Part shown: positions 42,915 through 52,494 of the stretch, in pieces | Layout of the letters: every line of letters starts with the position of its first letter | Numbering within the stretch: the stretch's first letter is position 1 | Source of the DNA: Curtobacterium sp. S6 | Lineage (GTDB): Bacteria; Actinomycetota; Actinomycetes; Actinomycetales; Micrococcaceae | Assembly (NCBI RefSeq): GCF_000710345.2 | Contig: NZ_JHEL01000015.1 | Span: 992,001-1,056,000, forward strand | Length of the DNA: 64,000 bases | Reading direction: 5' to 3' | The notes under the pieces: model-generated | Told to the model about the DNA's origin: nothing | Databases searched by the model: none | Seen by the model: the letters and a program-made list of their open reading frames with translations, nothing else | Translations under genes and position numbers: made by a program

Positions 42915-43519
42915 GCGGCGTCGTCCACCTTCCGCAGCCTGGCCGAGGCGTGCGAGGAGAGTTGCTGACCCTGGGCGGCCATGTCCCAGGCCCACATGAG
43001 TTCCCCGTTGACGAGCCCGAACATGCGGGACGCGGCGGTGTACTCCTTGGCGTGGGCGCCGCGCATCACGGCGTCGGTCGCCATCTGGATGCGGGGGCCG
43101 TCGATCACGCCCACGTATAGCTCGCTGACGCCACCGGGGTGGTTGATGGTCGCGAGGATGTCAAAGCCCTCGTCGCCGTTGCGCAGCTTCTCGACGTCGG
43201 CCGCGGTCTTGAGCGCGGGTTCTTCGGCGCCCGGGAGCAGCCCCGGACCGAGGTCCTGTTCGCCCAGCTTGCGATCGATCTGCCAGAAGCCGTTCTCGAC
43301 CGTGATCAGGCGGGTGCGGTTGCCCTCGTCGTCGAGGAGGTAGGACTCGGCACGGTATTCCAGGTACGGCTGGCCGTTGTGGGTGAAGTCGACGATCTGT
43401 CCGAACTGGCGTTCTTCGGCGTCGTTATATCCCAGCACTCCGACGCCTTCCCAGTGGCCCAAGAGCCACGCGAAGGGAACGAGTTCGGGGGTCAAATCTG
43501 ACGGGATCTCAATAGGCAT
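42911..43519 (-). CDS. Nitrobindin-like heme-binding beta-barrel protein (FABP/DUF1794 family)
   Basis: 202 residues. The N-terminal LLGHWEGVGVLGY (GxWxGxGxG) motif and the C-terminal WAWDMAAQGQQLSSHASARLRKV with the candidate heme-ligand histidine identify the nitrobindin family, which binds ferric heme and can react with NO or peroxynitrite in studied members. The ATG at 43519 has no Shine-Dalgarno but TAAGAT 6 bp upstream, so it may be leaderless. It is coupled to the YgfZ gene. A link between NO chemistry and [Fe-S] repair is suggested by the pairing but not proved. Confidence 0.9.
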   Translation of the reverse strand: MPIEIPSDLTPELVPFAWLLGHWEGVGVLGYNDAEERQFGQIVDFTHNGQPYLEYRAESYLLDDEGNRTRLITVENGFWQIDRKLGEQDLGPGLLPGAEEPALKTAADVEKLRNGDEGFDILATINHPGGVSELYVGVIDGPRIQMATDAVMRGAHAKEYTAASRMFGLVNGELMWAWDMAAQGQQLSSHASARLRKVDDAA

Positions 43520-43525
43520 ATGACC

Positions 43526-43531
43526 ATCTTA
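43526..43531 (-). promoter_or_regulatory. -10 element for leaderless nitrobindin-like transcript
   Basis: TAAGAT on the minus strand (plus ATCTTA) ends 6 bp before the ATG at 43519. The 17-bp-upstream hexamer is TGGATG (43549-43554), which sits inside the terminator hairpin of the preceding unit. Confidence 0.5.
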
Positions 43532-43535
43532 AACA

Positions 43536-43569
43536 TCAATGGCCCAAGCATCCATGCTTGGGCCATTGA
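43536..43569 (-). terminator. Terminator after small membrane peptide gene
   Basis: A perfect 15-bp stem TCAATGGCCCAAGCA (43536-43550) / TGCTTGGGCCATTGA (43555-43569) with a TCCA loop. It lies 17 bp beyond the stop of the 36-residue gene, and the -35 region of the next gene falls in it. Confidence 0.8.
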
Positions 43570-43586
43570 GCTTCGTCGGGATGGAG

Positions 43587-43697
43587 CTACTTCTGCCCCC
43601 GGAAGAGGCCGCCGATCACCATGACGGCGCACCCGAGAATCGACAGAGAAGCGAGCCCCAGAAGGGTCAAAAAGAGGATTTCCAGTGCAATGATCAT
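43587..43697 (-). CDS. Small (36 residue) single-span membrane peptide
   Basis: An open frame too short for most gene callers. It starts MIIALEILFLTLLGLASL, continues SILGCAVMVIGGLF and ends RGQK-stop (TAG). One hydrophobic helix spans nearly the whole peptide, and the positive tail RGQK would face the cytoplasm by the positive-inside rule. It begins 4 bp after the stop of the upstream membrane-protein gene and ends 17 bp before a perfect terminator. It therefore fits the last cistron of a two-gene operon. No ribosome-binding site is evident, so translation would depend on coupling. Function unknown. Confidence 0.68.
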   Translation of the reverse strand: MIIALEILFLTLLGLASLSILGCAVMVIGGLFRGQK

Positions 43698-43701
43698 GCA
43701 C

Positions 43702-44388
43702 TCAAACTATCACGCGATCGATCACGAGGGCGCCGGCGTATCCGAGAATCCCCAAGAAGGCCACCGGAGTGACGCCGAGTGTCATGGCCCCTCGGCGAGG
43801 ACCACCGCGCGGCCCGGCCGCGATCATGCGGACGCCCACAATCGCGATGCACACGGCGATCACGACCCCGCTCCCCCAGACGATCACCGAGGCCTGGCTG
43901 GTGCTGTGGATCAGGGACATTCCGACCCACCCCGCGGCGCTCACGGAGGCCAGAACACCCACGGCGGCCGTGATGATCGACTCGAGTCGGGCCGCCGCCC
44001 CCTCCCCGCGGAGGAGCTCGATCAGGAAGGCCACGACGACGCCCACGGCGACGACCGCGGGCAAGAGGGCCAGCAACCGGCCGACCGGAGCAAAATACAC
44101 CACCGCGCAACTGATCCACCCGCAGGCCGCGAAGAGCGCGCTGTGGGCGGGGATCCACTTGGTGCCTCGCAGGACCGTGAGACCCGAGGCCGCGGGCCAA
44201 CCCCACGCGATAATGGCGACCATCAATGCGGTAGCGATCACGGAGATTCCCGGGGAGATCACGCCCGCGGCCAGGGACACGATGAGTGCCACGACGCTCG
44301 ACACGGCGACGAGCCAATAACGCTGTTTGCCTTCGGTGCCGACGGTGCGCAACGAGTACGTACCCGTCGTCATCTCGCTGTGCGCCAC
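43702..44388 (-). CDS. Hypothetical integral membrane protein
   Basis: 228 residues, about six hydrophobic segments (roughly 27-47, 49-66, 83-101, 105-124, 137-160, 167-187, with a last one at 203-224). It has no recognisable catalytic motif. The loop RMIAAGPRGGPRRGAM is strongly basic and presumably cytoplasmic. Start GTG 44388 behind GGAGG. It is followed by the 36-residue peptide gene. I do not recognise the family; a small transporter or a stress-related membrane protein are both possible. Confidence 0.8.
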   Translation of the reverse strand: MAHSEMTTGTYSLRTVGTEGKQRYWLVAVSSVVALIVSLAAGVISPGISVIATALMVAIIAWGWPAASGLTVLRGTKWIPAHSALFAACGWISCAVVYFAPVGRLLALLPAVVAVGVVVAFLIELLRGEGAAARLESIITAAVGVLASVSAAGWVGMSLIHSTSQASVIVWGSGVVIAVCIAIVGVRMIAAGPRGGPRRGAMTLGVTPVAFLGILGYAGALVIDRVIV

Positions 44389-44457
44389 GATTCCTCCGTT
44401 GATTTGCGGGGATGCTGTCGACGAATCACGTGCCGAGCGGCACGGTTCGTATTTTTT

Positions 44458-44485
44458 AGTCTATCCAGGTCCGATGGCCAAGCAA
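44458..44485 (-). promoter_or_regulatory. Promoter of membrane-protein gene with adjacent palindrome
   Basis: Minus strand -35 TTGCTT (44480-44485), 16-bp spacer, -10 TAGACT (44458-44463). Just downstream in the leader, GTGCCG-ag-CGGCAC (44430-44443) flanked by ACGAA/TTCGT arms (44421-44425, 44446-44450) could be an operator or a hairpin. Confidence 0.55.
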
Positions 44486-44522
44486 CGCAGCGTATCAATC
44501 GGGCTCACGGCACCTCGCAACC

Positions 44523-44590
44523 TATACTGGCCGTCAAGAGGCAACGGCGCCGCCTCGGGCCCGAGAAACACGCGTTCTCGGCGGGCCCGA
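44523..44590 (+). promoter_or_regulatory. glnR promoter -10 and strong leader hairpin
   Basis: TATACT (44523-44528) is the best -10 in the glnR upstream region; no good -35 accompanies it. Downstream, TCGGGCCC-GAGAA (44555-44567) pairs with TTCTC (44575-44579) and GGGCCCGA (44583-44590), leaving a 7-nt loop and a 3-nt bulge. The hairpin would lie near the 5' end of the glnR mRNA, about 60 nt before its ribosome-binding site. Confidence 0.5.
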
Positions 44591-44653
44591 GCCCATAGCC
44601 CGGCCGGCGCCCACGCCGTCGGGCCAACCGCCCGACCCGGAAGGTACAGATCC

Positions 44654-45343
44654 ATGGCCAAGATCCTGGTTCTCAGCGACGCCGCGGCTCCCGGCGCCGA
44701 AGCCCTTCCGTCCCTCGAGCTCCTGGACCACTCGGTCACGGCCCGGCCCATCTCGGCGACCGCGCAGGACATCGAGGGTTCCCAGGCCGACGTCGTCTTG
44801 ATCGATGGGCGCACGGGGCTGATCGCCGCCCGCAACACGGCCCAGTTGCTCAGGGGCGGCGGGCTGAGCGTGCCTCTGGTCATGGTCCTCACGGAAGGCG
44901 GAATGGCCGCGGTCTCTCCGTCCTGGTCGGTCGACGACGTCGTCCTCTCGACCGCTGGACCGGCCGAAGTCGAGGCCCGGATCCGCCTGGCCGGCGTGCG
45001 CACCGAGGAAGAGGCCGACGGGGGCGACGTTCTGCGATGCGGTGACGTCGTCGTGGATGAAGCGGCCTATTCGGCGAAGGCAGGCTCGAACACCCTGAAC
45101 CTGACGTATAAGGAATTCGAGCTGTTAAAGTTCATGATTCTCAACGCCGGACGGGTTTTTACCCGCGCCCAACTGCTCTCCGAGGTGTGGGGGTACGACT
45201 ACTACGGCGGCACCCGAACCGTCGACGTGCACGTCCGCCGCCTCCGCGCCAAGCTCGGACCCGACCACGACCAGCTCATCACGACGGTGCGCAACGTCGG
45301 CTACAGCTTCACCCAGGTGCGTCAGAGCCTCACGGATTCGTGA
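44654..45343 (+). CDS. glnR: GlnR-type orphan OmpR-family nitrogen regulator
   Basis: 229 residues. The receiver-like domain (1-110) contains DVVLIDGR with Asp51, and [15 protein letters not shown] followed by [20 protein letters not shown], a stretch typical of actinobacterial GlnR. The usual acidic pocket and switch residues of true receivers are missing, consistent with phosphorylation-independent action. The winged-helix domain (about 135-225) has [44 protein letters not shown] and TVRNVGYSF. No sensor kinase gene is adjacent. The ATG at 44654 follows GGAAGGT. GlnR next to mshD is a known actinobacterial arrangement. In characterised actinobacteria GlnR controls ammonium and nitrate assimilation genes. 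Confidence 0.9.
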   Translation: MAKILVLSDAAAPGAEALPSLELLDHSVTARPISATAQDIEGSQADVVLIDGRTGLIAARNTAQLLRGGGLSVPLVMVLTEGGMAAVSPSWSVDDVVLSTAGPAEVEARIRLAGVRTEEEADGGDVLRCGDVVVDEAAYSAKAGSNTLNLTYKEFELLKFMILNAGRVFTRAQLLSEVWGYDYYGGTRTVDVHVRRLRAKLGPDHDQLITTVRNVGYSFTQVRQSLTDS

Positions 45344-45500
45344 CGTTCACGGTCCGGCCACGGCCCGTCCTCCGGGCGTTAACCCGGCGCCGTCGAGACT
45401 CCTCGTTGAACGTTTCGCCTGGCCCAAGGCCTGGAACCGAGTAGGTAGAGTAGAGGGTGACGCGTCGGGGACAACCCGGCCGGCCTGGAATCGACTCAGA

Positions 45501-48500
45501 ATGGGTAGGTACGCGGTGAATTCTGCGCTCAATGGACCATCTTCTGGATACTCCGTCCGCCGTGCGCGGCCGTCGAGTGACCTCGTCGAGAGCATCGGCA
45601 ACCTGACGCGCTCGGTTCATACCCACGATTCGGCGCATCCATTCTCGGAGCAGACCCTCGTCGAATTGCGACGCGCGGCCCAGCACCCGGACCAGGCAAC
45701 CGGCCTCGTGGTGGCGGCCGCCTATCACGGTGAGGACCTCGTCGGCGCGGCGATCGCTACGGCCCCCGAGGGCCAGGATTCGACGGGCACGGTCGAAGGC
45801 GCCGTCGAGCCGGAGCATCGCGCGAACGGTCTGGGTCGGAGCATCGCCGAGTTCCTCCTGGGGGACGAGGGCTTAGGCCAGGCGGCCGGACAGTACCGCG
45901 TGTGGGTTCACGGTTCGGGAGAGGCCTCCCCGTCGCAGGACTACTCGGCTCCGCTGGCGGCGGCCCAGCTGGCGCGCGTCTTCGGCTACACCCCGGTGCG
46001 CGAACTCTGGAAGATGCGCCTGGACCTGACGCCCAAGGCCCGCGCCAACATCGCGGCGAAGGCCCAGGAGTACCGGCCGAGCGACCCGGTCCGGGTCCGC
46101 ACGTTCCAAGACTCCGACGCCGAGGAATGGGTCCGGCTCAACGCCCGCGCGTTCGCCGACCACCCGGAGCAGGGCCAATTGGGCATCGACGACCTCCGCG
46201 ACCGTCAGCAGGAGTCGTGGTTCCGTCCCGAGGGCTTCTTCCTCGCGGAATCCATCCAGGATTCGACGGGCAGCCCGGCCCTGTTGGGATTCCACTGGAC
46301 CAAGATCGAAGATCAGCAGGACGGTCCCCGCGAGGGCGAGGTCTACGCGGTCGGCGTCTCCCCCGATGCCCAGGGAACGGGCCTGGGCCGCGCGCTGACC
46401 CTGATCGGCATGGACTACCTCGCGAAGATCGGCGACGACGGCGCGGAGAGCCCGCTAGAGGCCATCGTGCTGTACGTGGACGCCGACAATCAGGCCGCCG
46501 TGGGCCTCTACCGATCCCTCGGTTTCCGCCCCTGGGACATCGACACGATGTATGCGCCCGGCGCCGTCGATCTCCCGTCCACCGAGGAAAGCCCCCGGGA
46601 CGCGACGGAGAACGACCAGCGCAACCTGACCCACCCCGGCGGCGCGTCGACCATCGCCAAGATCGAGCGGGCCGAAACGCGCGGCGACCGCATCGACGCC
46701 CCCGAGCACTACTCGATCCCGTTGCTCCAGGGCGACTTCGGCCCCGAACGCTTCGCCGATCGGGAATCCTCCTGGATCGACTTCAACACCCGCGTCCTCG
46801 AGTTGGCCGAAGACCCCTCCCTTTTCCTGTTGGAGCGGCTGAATTTCCTCTCGATCGTCGCGTCCAACCTGGACGAATTCTTTATGGTCCGCGTCGCGGG
46901 CCTGAAGCGCCGCATCGCCACCGGCATCGCGGTGCCCACGCCGGCGGGCCTGACGCCGGATGAGCAGATGGAACTCATCAGCGAGTCTGCGCACCGGCTC
47001 CAGCTGCGCCACGCCGACGTCTTCCAGAACCAGGTGCTCCCGGAGCTCGAGAAGGCGAAACTCCACATCGTCGAGTGGGATGATCTGGAGCCCGCCGCCC
47101 GGGAACGCCTCTCGGCCCAGTTCCAAGAGCGGGTCTTCCCGATTCTGACCCCGCTGGCCGTGGACCCGGCACACCCGTTCCCGTACATTTCCGGGCTCTC
47201 CCTCAACCTGGCGGTGATCGTCAGGAACCCGCAGACGGGCAAGGAACTCTTCGCCCGCATTAAGGTCCCGGATCAGCTGGACCGCATGATCTCGGTCGAT
47301 GGCTCGCGCCACGCGAATTCCCCCTCCCGGACGGCGCGCTTCATCCCGCTGGAGTCGATCATCGCCCAGCACCTGGACCAGCTCTTCCCGGGCATGGAGG
47401 TCGTCGAACACCACGTCTTCCGCGTGACCCGCAATGAGGACCTGGAGGTCGAGGAGGACGACGCCGAAAACCTCCTCCAGGCCCTCGAGAAGGAGCTCTT
47501 GCGGCGGCGTTTCGGCCCTCCCGTGCGCCTCGAGGTCGAGGACTCGATCAACCCGGCCATCCTGGACCTGCTCGTCTCCGAGCTCCGCGTCGAAGACTCC
47601 GAGGTCTACCGGCTTCCGGCGCCGCTGGACCTGCGGGGCATGGCGGATGTCGCCAAGGTCAACCGCCCGGCACTGCACTATCCGAAGCACATCGCTCACA
47701 CGAGCCGCTACTTGAACGCCGCGGAGACCTCGAAGGCCGCGGACGTCTTCTCCGCGACCCGCGAGCACGATGTCCTGTTGCAGCACCCCTACGATTCCTT
47801 CGCCACGAGCGTCCAGGCCTTCCTGGAGCAGGCGGCCGCGGACCCCCAGGTCATGGCCATCAAGCAGACCCTGTACCGCACGTCCGGAGATTCGCCCATC
47901 GTCGATGCGCTGATCGAGGCCGCCGAGGCCGGCAAGCAGGTCCTCGCGGTCGTCGAGATCAAGGCCCGGTTCGACGAGCAGGCCAACATCTCGTGGGCCC
48001 GCAAGCTCGAAGAGGCCGGGGTTCACGTGGTCTACGGGATCGTGGGGCTCAAGACCCACTGCAAGCTGTCGCTCGTGGTGCGCCGGGAACCGGACGGGCT
48101 GCGTCGCTACTGCCACATCGGCACGGGCAACTACCACCCCTCGACCGCTCGCTTCTACGAAGACCTGGGCCTGTTGACGGCCGACACGCAGGTCGCCGAG
48201 GACATCTCCCGGCTCTTCAACCAGCTCTCGGGGTACGCGCCCAAGACCTCCTACAAGTCACTGCTCGTCGCGCCCCGATCGTTGCGCTCCGGCCTGATCG
48301 ACCGCATCAATCGGGAGATTGCCCACAAGCGCGCGGGGTTGAACGCCAAGATCCAGGTCAAGTGCAATTCGATGGTGGACGAAGCGATCATCGATTCCCT
48401 CTACCGCGCGTCGCAGGCCGGCGTCGAGGTCAACGTCGTGGTCCGCGGCATCTGTGCGTTGCGACCGGGCGTCCCCGGCCTCTCGGACAACATCACGGTC

Positions 48501-48833
48501 CGCTCGGTCCTGGGCCGGTTCCTGGAACACTCTCGGGTCTTCACCTTCGAGAACGGCGGCAAGCCGGTGGCGTATATTGGGTCGGCCGATATGATGCACC
48601 GCAACCTCGATCGTCGCGTCGAGGCCCTGGTGCGCATCAAGGATCCGGTGCACGTCAAGTACCTCCTGGACATGATGTCCCTGTACCTATCGGAGAAGAC
48701 CTCCACGTGGCACCTCGACTCCGAGGGAACCTGGACCCGTCACTCTCGTGACGAGAACGGCAAGCCGCTGAGGGATATCCAGTCTTACCTGCTGGAATCG
48801 CGATCCCACCGGGGCACCTACCCCGGCCAGTAG
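45501..48833 (+). CDS. Mycothiol synthase - polyphosphate kinase 1 fusion protein
   Basis: A single open frame of up to 1,110 codons. Residues 1-355 are MshD, two GNAT domains: [16 protein letters not shown] in the first and [19 protein letters not shown] in the second (acetyl-CoA loop). MshD acetylates Cys-GlcN-Ins to finish mycothiol. Residues 356-400 are a polar linker. From about 403 to 1,110 is complete PPK1: the N-terminal [25 protein letters not shown], then His853 in GLKTHCK and His872 in CHIGTGNYH, matching E. coli His435 and His454 with the same 19-residue spacing. The linker has no stop and no ATG or GTG; the only start-like codon is a TTG at 46722 without a ribosome-binding site. 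Start ATG 45501 or GTG 45516 (behind GGTAGG). Confidence 0.88.
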   Translation: MGRYAVNSALNGPSSGYSVRRARPSSDLVESIGNLTRSVHTHDSAHPFSEQTLVELRRAAQHPDQATGLVVAAAYHGEDLVGAAIATAPEGQDSTGTVEGAVEPEHRANGLGRSIAEFLLGDEGLGQAAGQYRVWVHGSGEASPSQDYSAPLAAAQLARVFGYTPVRELWKMRLDLTPKARANIAAKAQEYRPSDPVRVRTFQDSDAEEWVRLNARAFADHPEQGQLGIDDLRDRQQESWFRPEGFFLAESIQDSTGSPALLGFHWTKIEDQQDGPREGEVYAVGVSPDAQGTGLGRALTLIGMDYLAKIGDDGAESPLEAIVLYVDADNQAAVGLYRSLGFRPWDIDTMYAPGAVDLPSTEESPRDATENDQRNLTHPGGASTIAKIERAETRGDRIDAPEHYSIPLLQGDFGPERFADRESSWIDFNTRVLELAEDPSLFLLERLNFLSIVASNLDEFFMVRVAGLKRRIATGIAVPTPAGLTPDEQMELISESAHRLQLRHADVFQNQVLPELEKAKLHIVEWDDLEPAARERLSAQFQERVFPILTPLAVDPAHPFPYISGLSLNLAVIVRNPQTGKELFARIKVPDQLDRMISVDGSRHANSPSRTARFIPLESIIAQHLDQLFPGMEVVEHHVFRVTRNEDLEVEEDDAENLLQALEKELLRRRFGPPVRLEVEDSINPAILDLLVSELRVEDSEVYRLPAPLDLRGMADVAKVNRPALHYPKHIAHTSRYLNAAETSKAADVFSATREHDVLLQHPYDSFATSVQAFLEQAAADPQVMAIKQTLYRTSGDSPIVDALIEAAEAGKQVLAVVEIKARFDEQANISWARKLEEAGVHVVYGIVGLKTHCKLSLVVRREPDGLRRYCHIGTGNYHPSTARFYEDLGLLTADTQVAEDISRLFNQLSGYAPKTSYKSLLVAPRSLRSGLIDRINREIAHKRAGLNAKIQVKCNSMVDEAIIDSLYRASQAGVEVNVVVRGICALRPGVPGLSDNITVRSVLGRFLEHSRVFTFENGGKPVAYIGSADMMHRNLDRRVEALVRIKDPVHVKYLLDMMSLYLSEKTSTWHLDSEGTWTRHSRDENGKPLRDIQSYLLESRSHRGTYPGQ

Positions 48834-48882
48834 CCCGGTTCCAGCCGTCAGCATCACGCACCACCGAAGGAACATTCCCCCG

Positions 48883-49827
48883 ATGTCAGACTCTTCCACA
48901 GCCAAACCGGCGGTCATCGCCGCCGGCGCCCTCTGCTGGCGCGAGGGACCCAAGGGCCTGGAGCTCTTGATCATCCATCGCCCGAAATACGACGACTGGT
49001 CCTGGCCCAAGGGGAAACAGGACGACGGCGAGTCCATCCCCGAAACAGCCGTTCGCGAGGTACGCGAAGAGGTGGGCCTCAAGATCACCCTCGGGGTGCC
49101 CCTGACGACCACGAGCTATCGCGTCTCGTCGGGCCTGAAGAACGTCTACTACTGGGCCTCCGAGATCCCGTCGAATAAAAAGCCTCAGGTGGACGACCGC
49201 GAGGTCGACCGGCTCGACTGGGTTTCCCCGACCAAGGCCCGCAAGCTGCTGACCAACTCCTCCGACCGTTATCCCCTGGACCGCCTCGTCGAGCTCCACG
49301 AGGCGGGCGACCTGCGGACGAGGCAGCTGATCATCGTGCGCCACGCCAAGGCCAAGCCGCGCTCTTCGTGGTCTCGGGCCGAGAGCGATAGGCCCCTCGC
49401 CGCGACCGGCAAGAGACAGGCCCACGCCGTGTGGCGCCTCCTCGATGCGTGGAAGCCAACCCGGATCATCTCCAGCCCGTGGTCGCGGTGCATGCAGACC
49501 GTCGCGGGCTACGCCAAGGCCAATGGGCTGGCGATCAAGGAGAAGAATCGCCTGACGGAGGCCGAGCACAAGAGGAAGCCCGCCAAGGCAGCCAAGCTGA
49601 TGGAATCCCTCTTCGACGCCAATCACTCCACGGTGCTCTGCACGCACCGGCCGGTCTTGCCCACGATCCTCAAGGTCATCGACCGCCACCTGCCCAAGGA
49701 ACTCCGCCAATACCTTCCGGCCGAAGACCCCTACCTCACACCCGGTCAGATGCTGGTGCTGGATCTGAGCATCAAGCATCGCGACCGGGTCATTGCCGTG
49801 GAAAAGATTGAGCCCTTCGATGACTGA
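48883..49827 (+). CDS. Nudix hydrolase fused to histidine phosphatase domain (MutT1-like)
   Basis: 314 residues. The Nudix box spans residues 44-66 (G44, E50, RE at 58-59, EE at 62-63, G65) after [14 protein letters not shown]. The C-terminal half is a histidine phosphatase starting [13 protein letters not shown] with the catalytic RH, and [13 protein letters not shown] holds the second His. Mycobacterial MutT1 has this two-domain design, converts 8-oxo-GTP and hydrolyses diadenosine polyphosphates, and is encoded next to ppk. Here it directly follows the PPK part of the fusion (49 bp gap). The ATG at 48883 follows GAAGGAA. Its stop overlaps the thyA start by 8 bp. Confidence 0.92.
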   Translation: MSDSSTAKPAVIAAGALCWREGPKGLELLIIHRPKYDDWSWPKGKQDDGESIPETAVREVREEVGLKITLGVPLTTTSYRVSSGLKNVYYWASEIPSNKKPQVDDREVDRLDWVSPTKARKLLTNSSDRYPLDRLVELHEAGDLRTRQLIIVRHAKAKPRSSWSRAESDRPLAATGKRQAHAVWRLLDAWKPTRIISSPWSRCMQTVAGYAKANGLAIKEKNRLTEAEHKRKPAKAAKLMESLFDANHSTVLCTHRPVLPTILKVIDRHLPKELRQYLPAEDPYLTPGQMLVLDLSIKHRDRVIAVEKIEPFDD

Positions 49828-50644
49828 CACAGCTATTCCCACGCCGTACGAAGATCTCCTCCGGGACATCCTGGCCCACGGCAATCACCGTTCCGACCGG
49901 ACCGGAACCGGCACCACGTCGGTCTTCGGTCGCCAGATGCGATTCGACCTGTCCTCGTCCTTTCCGCTCCTGACGACCAAGACCGTCCGCTTCAAGGCGA
50001 TCGCGATGGAACTGCTCTGGTTCCTCCGGGGCTCGACCAACATCCGGTGGCTCCAGGAACGCAACGTCCATATCTGGGACGAATGGGCCGACGAGAACGG
50101 CGACCTGGGCCCGGTCTACGGGGCGCAGTGGCGCTCGTGGCCCGCGCCGAACGGCGAATCCATCGACCAGATCGACAAGGTCATCAACTCCCTTCGGGAC
50201 AACCCGTATTCGCGGCGCCACATCGTGAGCGCGTGGAATCCGGCGGAGGTCGACGAGATGGCGCTGCCCCCGTGCCACGCCCTCTTCCAGTTCTACGTCG
50301 AGCCCGTGGCCGACGGGCCGGATCGGCTCTCCTGCCAGCTCTACCAGCGGTCGGCGGATATGTTCCTCGGGGTTCCCTTCAACATTGCCTCCTACGCCCT
50401 GTTGACGAGCCTGGTCGCAGCGCAGGTGGGCATGGTCCCCGCCGAATTCGTCTGGACCGGCGGCGACTGCCATATCTACGACAACCATCGCGATCAAGTG
50501 GAATTACAACTTTCCCGCGAGCCGCGCGAATACCCCCGCCTGGAGATCGCCGCCCGGGATTCCATCGATCGGTACGAATTCGAGGACCTCACGATCGTCG
50601 GCTACGACCCGCACCCCGTCATCAGGGCCCCCAAAGCGGTATGA
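49820..50644 (+). CDS. thyA: Thymidylate synthase
   Basis: 274-residue ThyA methylating dUMP with methylene-THF. Motifs: GHNRTGTG-like [16 protein letters not shown], the folate loop [21 protein letters not shown], the nucleophile Cys152 in [35 protein letters not shown] and GDCHIYDNH. All catalytic residues appear intact. The ATG at 49820 overlaps the end of the Nudix gene, and its stop overlaps the dfrA start (ATGA), giving the standard thyA-dfrA couple, which regenerates tetrahydrofolate. Confidence 0.97.
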   Translation: MTDTAIPTPYEDLLRDILAHGNHRSDRTGTGTTSVFGRQMRFDLSSSFPLLTTKTVRFKAIAMELLWFLRGSTNIRWLQERNVHIWDEWADENGDLGPVYGAQWRSWPAPNGESIDQIDKVINSLRDNPYSRRHIVSAWNPAEVDEMALPPCHALFQFYVEPVADGPDRLSCQLYQRSADMFLGVPFNIASYALLTSLVAAQVGMVPAEFVWTGGDCHIYDNHRDQVELQLSREPREYPRLEIAARDSIDRYEFEDLTIVGYDPHPVIRAPKAV

Positions 50645-51255
50645 GTCCGCGCGAATCGGCCCCCGCCGGCGAGTCACCGCGGCTTTCGGCGATCTGGGCG
50701 CAAGCCGCCGAGCGGGTCATCGGGTCGGGCGGCGGCATGCCGTGGTCGGTCCCGGACGATCTGGCCTTCTTCAAGCGGAGCACCGCGGGGTCCCCGGTCA
50801 TCATGGGGCGTTCCACGTGGGAGTCCTTTCCGCCGCGATTCCGTCCGCTCCCGGGGCGGACCAACATCGTGATGACGCGTTCTCTTCCGGCCCGGCCCGA
50901 GCCCGTCGAGCGCGACGGTGCGCTCTGGACCTCGGGCCTCGACGAATCCGTCCGGGCGGCGGTCCTGGCCTCCCCCGACGCCGCGGAGCTGTGGATCATC
51001 GGTGGCGCCGGGGTCTATGCCAACGCCTTGTCTCGTTCCGATATCCCCGGGGTGCACCGCGGGAAGGTGACCCGCGTTCTGGTGACCGAATTGGGCCTTT
51101 CGGTGGTGGGAGATCGCGCCGCCCCTCCCCTGGGCCCGGAGTGGTCCCGGCGCGTGCTCGACGCCGGAACCGACGAGCGAGGCGCGGTAGCCGATGCGTC
51201 CGGGAGTCTCACGTCCCTGCCCGTGCCCTATCGCTTCGTGGAGTACACCCGCTGA
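50641..51255 (+). CDS. dfrA: Dihydrofolate reductase
   Basis: 204 residues. Active-site [16 protein letters not shown] with the catalytic acid at Asp40, [13 protein letters not shown] (NADPH-binding), [11 protein letters not shown] and [10 protein letters not shown]. The protein is longer than E. coli DHFR (159) because of insertions near LASPDAAEL and [16 protein letters not shown]. The ATG at 50641 overlaps the thyA stop by four bases (ATGA). Confidence 0.94.
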   Translation: MSPRESAPAGESPRLSAIWAQAAERVIGSGGGMPWSVPDDLAFFKRSTAGSPVIMGRSTWESFPPRFRPLPGRTNIVMTRSLPARPEPVERDGALWTSGLDESVRAAVLASPDAAELWIIGGAGVYANALSRSDIPGVHRGKVTRVLVTELGLSVVGDRAAPPLGPEWSRRVLDAGTDERGAVADASGSLTSLPVPYRFVEYTR

Positions 51256-51330
51256 TACCTGGCCCTCCCTTTATGACGTTCCAGGCGACGCCCCATTCCG
51301 CCGGGGCAGACGCCGGGGCTCCCACATCGG

Positions 51331-51336
51331 TAGAGT
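51331..51336 (+). promoter_or_regulatory. -10 element for probable leaderless asd transcript
   Basis: TAGAGT lies 7 bp before the asd ATG (51344). There is AGGGG between them but with only 2 bp spacing to the ATG. The -35 region is not convincing. Confidence 0.45.
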
Positions 51337-51343
51337 AGGGGCC

Positions 51344-52489
51344 ATGACTTTTCGGCCCGGAGATACTGTAGGTTTTGTCGGTTGGCGCGGCATGGTGGGG
51401 TCCGTCCTCATGAATCGCATGGAAGAAGAAGGCGATTTCGCCGCCATGTCACCCGTGTTCTTTTCGACGTCTAGCCCCGGCGGCCCCTCCCCGAGTTTTC
51501 GCGGCGTCGAGGATTCCGGCGTGTTGCGCGACGCCTACGATCTCGACGAGTTGGCCCGTCTGCCCATCATCGTCACCACGCAGGGCGGCGACTACACGCA
51601 GAAGGTCCACCCCGCCTTGCGGGCCCGCGGCTGGGACGGCATCTGGATCGACGCCGCTTCCACGCTACGCATGAACGACGACGCCGTGATCGTTCTCGAC
51701 CCGGTCAACCGTCACGTGATCGACCGCGGCCTGGCCAGCGGGGTGAAGGACTTCGTCGGCGGCAATTGCACGGTCTCCTGCCTGCTCATGGGCCTGGGCG
51801 GGCTCTTCCGCCGCGGCCTGGTCGAGTGGACCACGGCCATGACCTATCAGGCCGCCTCCGGAGGAGGGGCCCGGCACATGCGCGAGGTTCTCAAGGGCTT
51901 TCGGGATATCTCCGGTAGCGTCGCGACCGAGCTCGAAGACCCCGCCTCGGCGATCCTCGACATCGACCGGAAGGTTCTGGATCTTCAGCGTTCGGAAGGT
52001 CTCGACGTCGCCCAGTTCGGCGCTCCGCTGGCGGGCTCGCTCATTCCGTGGATCGACGCCGACCTCGGCAATGGCCAGTCCAAGGAAGAGTGGAAGGCCG
52101 ACGCGGAGACCAACAAGATTCTGGGCCTCGACGGCGAAGATCGCGTCATCATGGACGGGCTGTGCGTTCGCATCGCGGCCATGCGGTCCCATTCGCAGGC
52201 CCTGACGCTCAAGCTGACCGAGGACATCCCCGTGGAGGAGATCGAGCGGATCATCGACGAGGACAACGAATGGTCTCGCGTGATCCCCAACTCGAAGGAC
52301 GAGACGGTGCGCGAGTTGACCCCCGTGGCCGTCTCGGGAACCTTGTCGATCCCGGTGGGGCGCATTCGCAAGCTCGCCATGGGGCCGCAGTACGTCTCGG
52401 CCTTCACCGTCGGAGATCAGCTCTTGTGGGGTGCGGCCGAGCCCGTCCGCCGCATGCTCAAGATCGCCACCGGCGCCTCCGAGGTCTGA
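51344..52489 (+). CDS. asd: Aspartate-semialdehyde dehydrogenase, enterobacterial type
   Basis: 381 residues, reducing aspartyl phosphate to the semialdehyde for lysine, threonine, methionine and diaminopimelate synthesis. The N-terminal [56 protein letters not shown] with the nucleophile Cys142, [16 protein letters not shown] and [21 protein letters not shown] all match the E. coli/Haemophilus class closely. Most actinobacteria use a shorter form (about 345 residues) with a GATGQVG N-terminus. This suggests an old replacement in the lineage. Downstream gntR begins 5 bp after the stop. Confidence 0.95.
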   Translation: MTFRPGDTVGFVGWRGMVGSVLMNRMEEEGDFAAMSPVFFSTSSPGGPSPSFRGVEDSGVLRDAYDLDELARLPIIVTTQGGDYTQKVHPALRARGWDGIWIDAASTLRMNDDAVIVLDPVNRHVIDRGLASGVKDFVGGNCTVSCLLMGLGGLFRRGLVEWTTAMTYQAASGGGARHMREVLKGFRDISGSVATELEDPASAILDIDRKVLDLQRSEGLDVAQFGAPLAGSLIPWIDADLGNGQSKEEWKADAETNKILGLDGEDRVIMDGLCVRIAAMRSHSQALTLKLTEDIPVEEIERIIDEDNEWSRVIPNSKDETVRELTPVAVSGTLSIPVGRIRKLAMGPQYVSAFTVGDQLLWGAAEPVRRMLKIATGASEV

Positions 52490-52494
52490 TCGCC

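Noticed and set aside
46722-46724. TTG as an independent PPK start
   Set aside because: It has no ribosome-binding site and starts inside the conserved PPK N-terminal region, so a separate PPK from here is unlikely.
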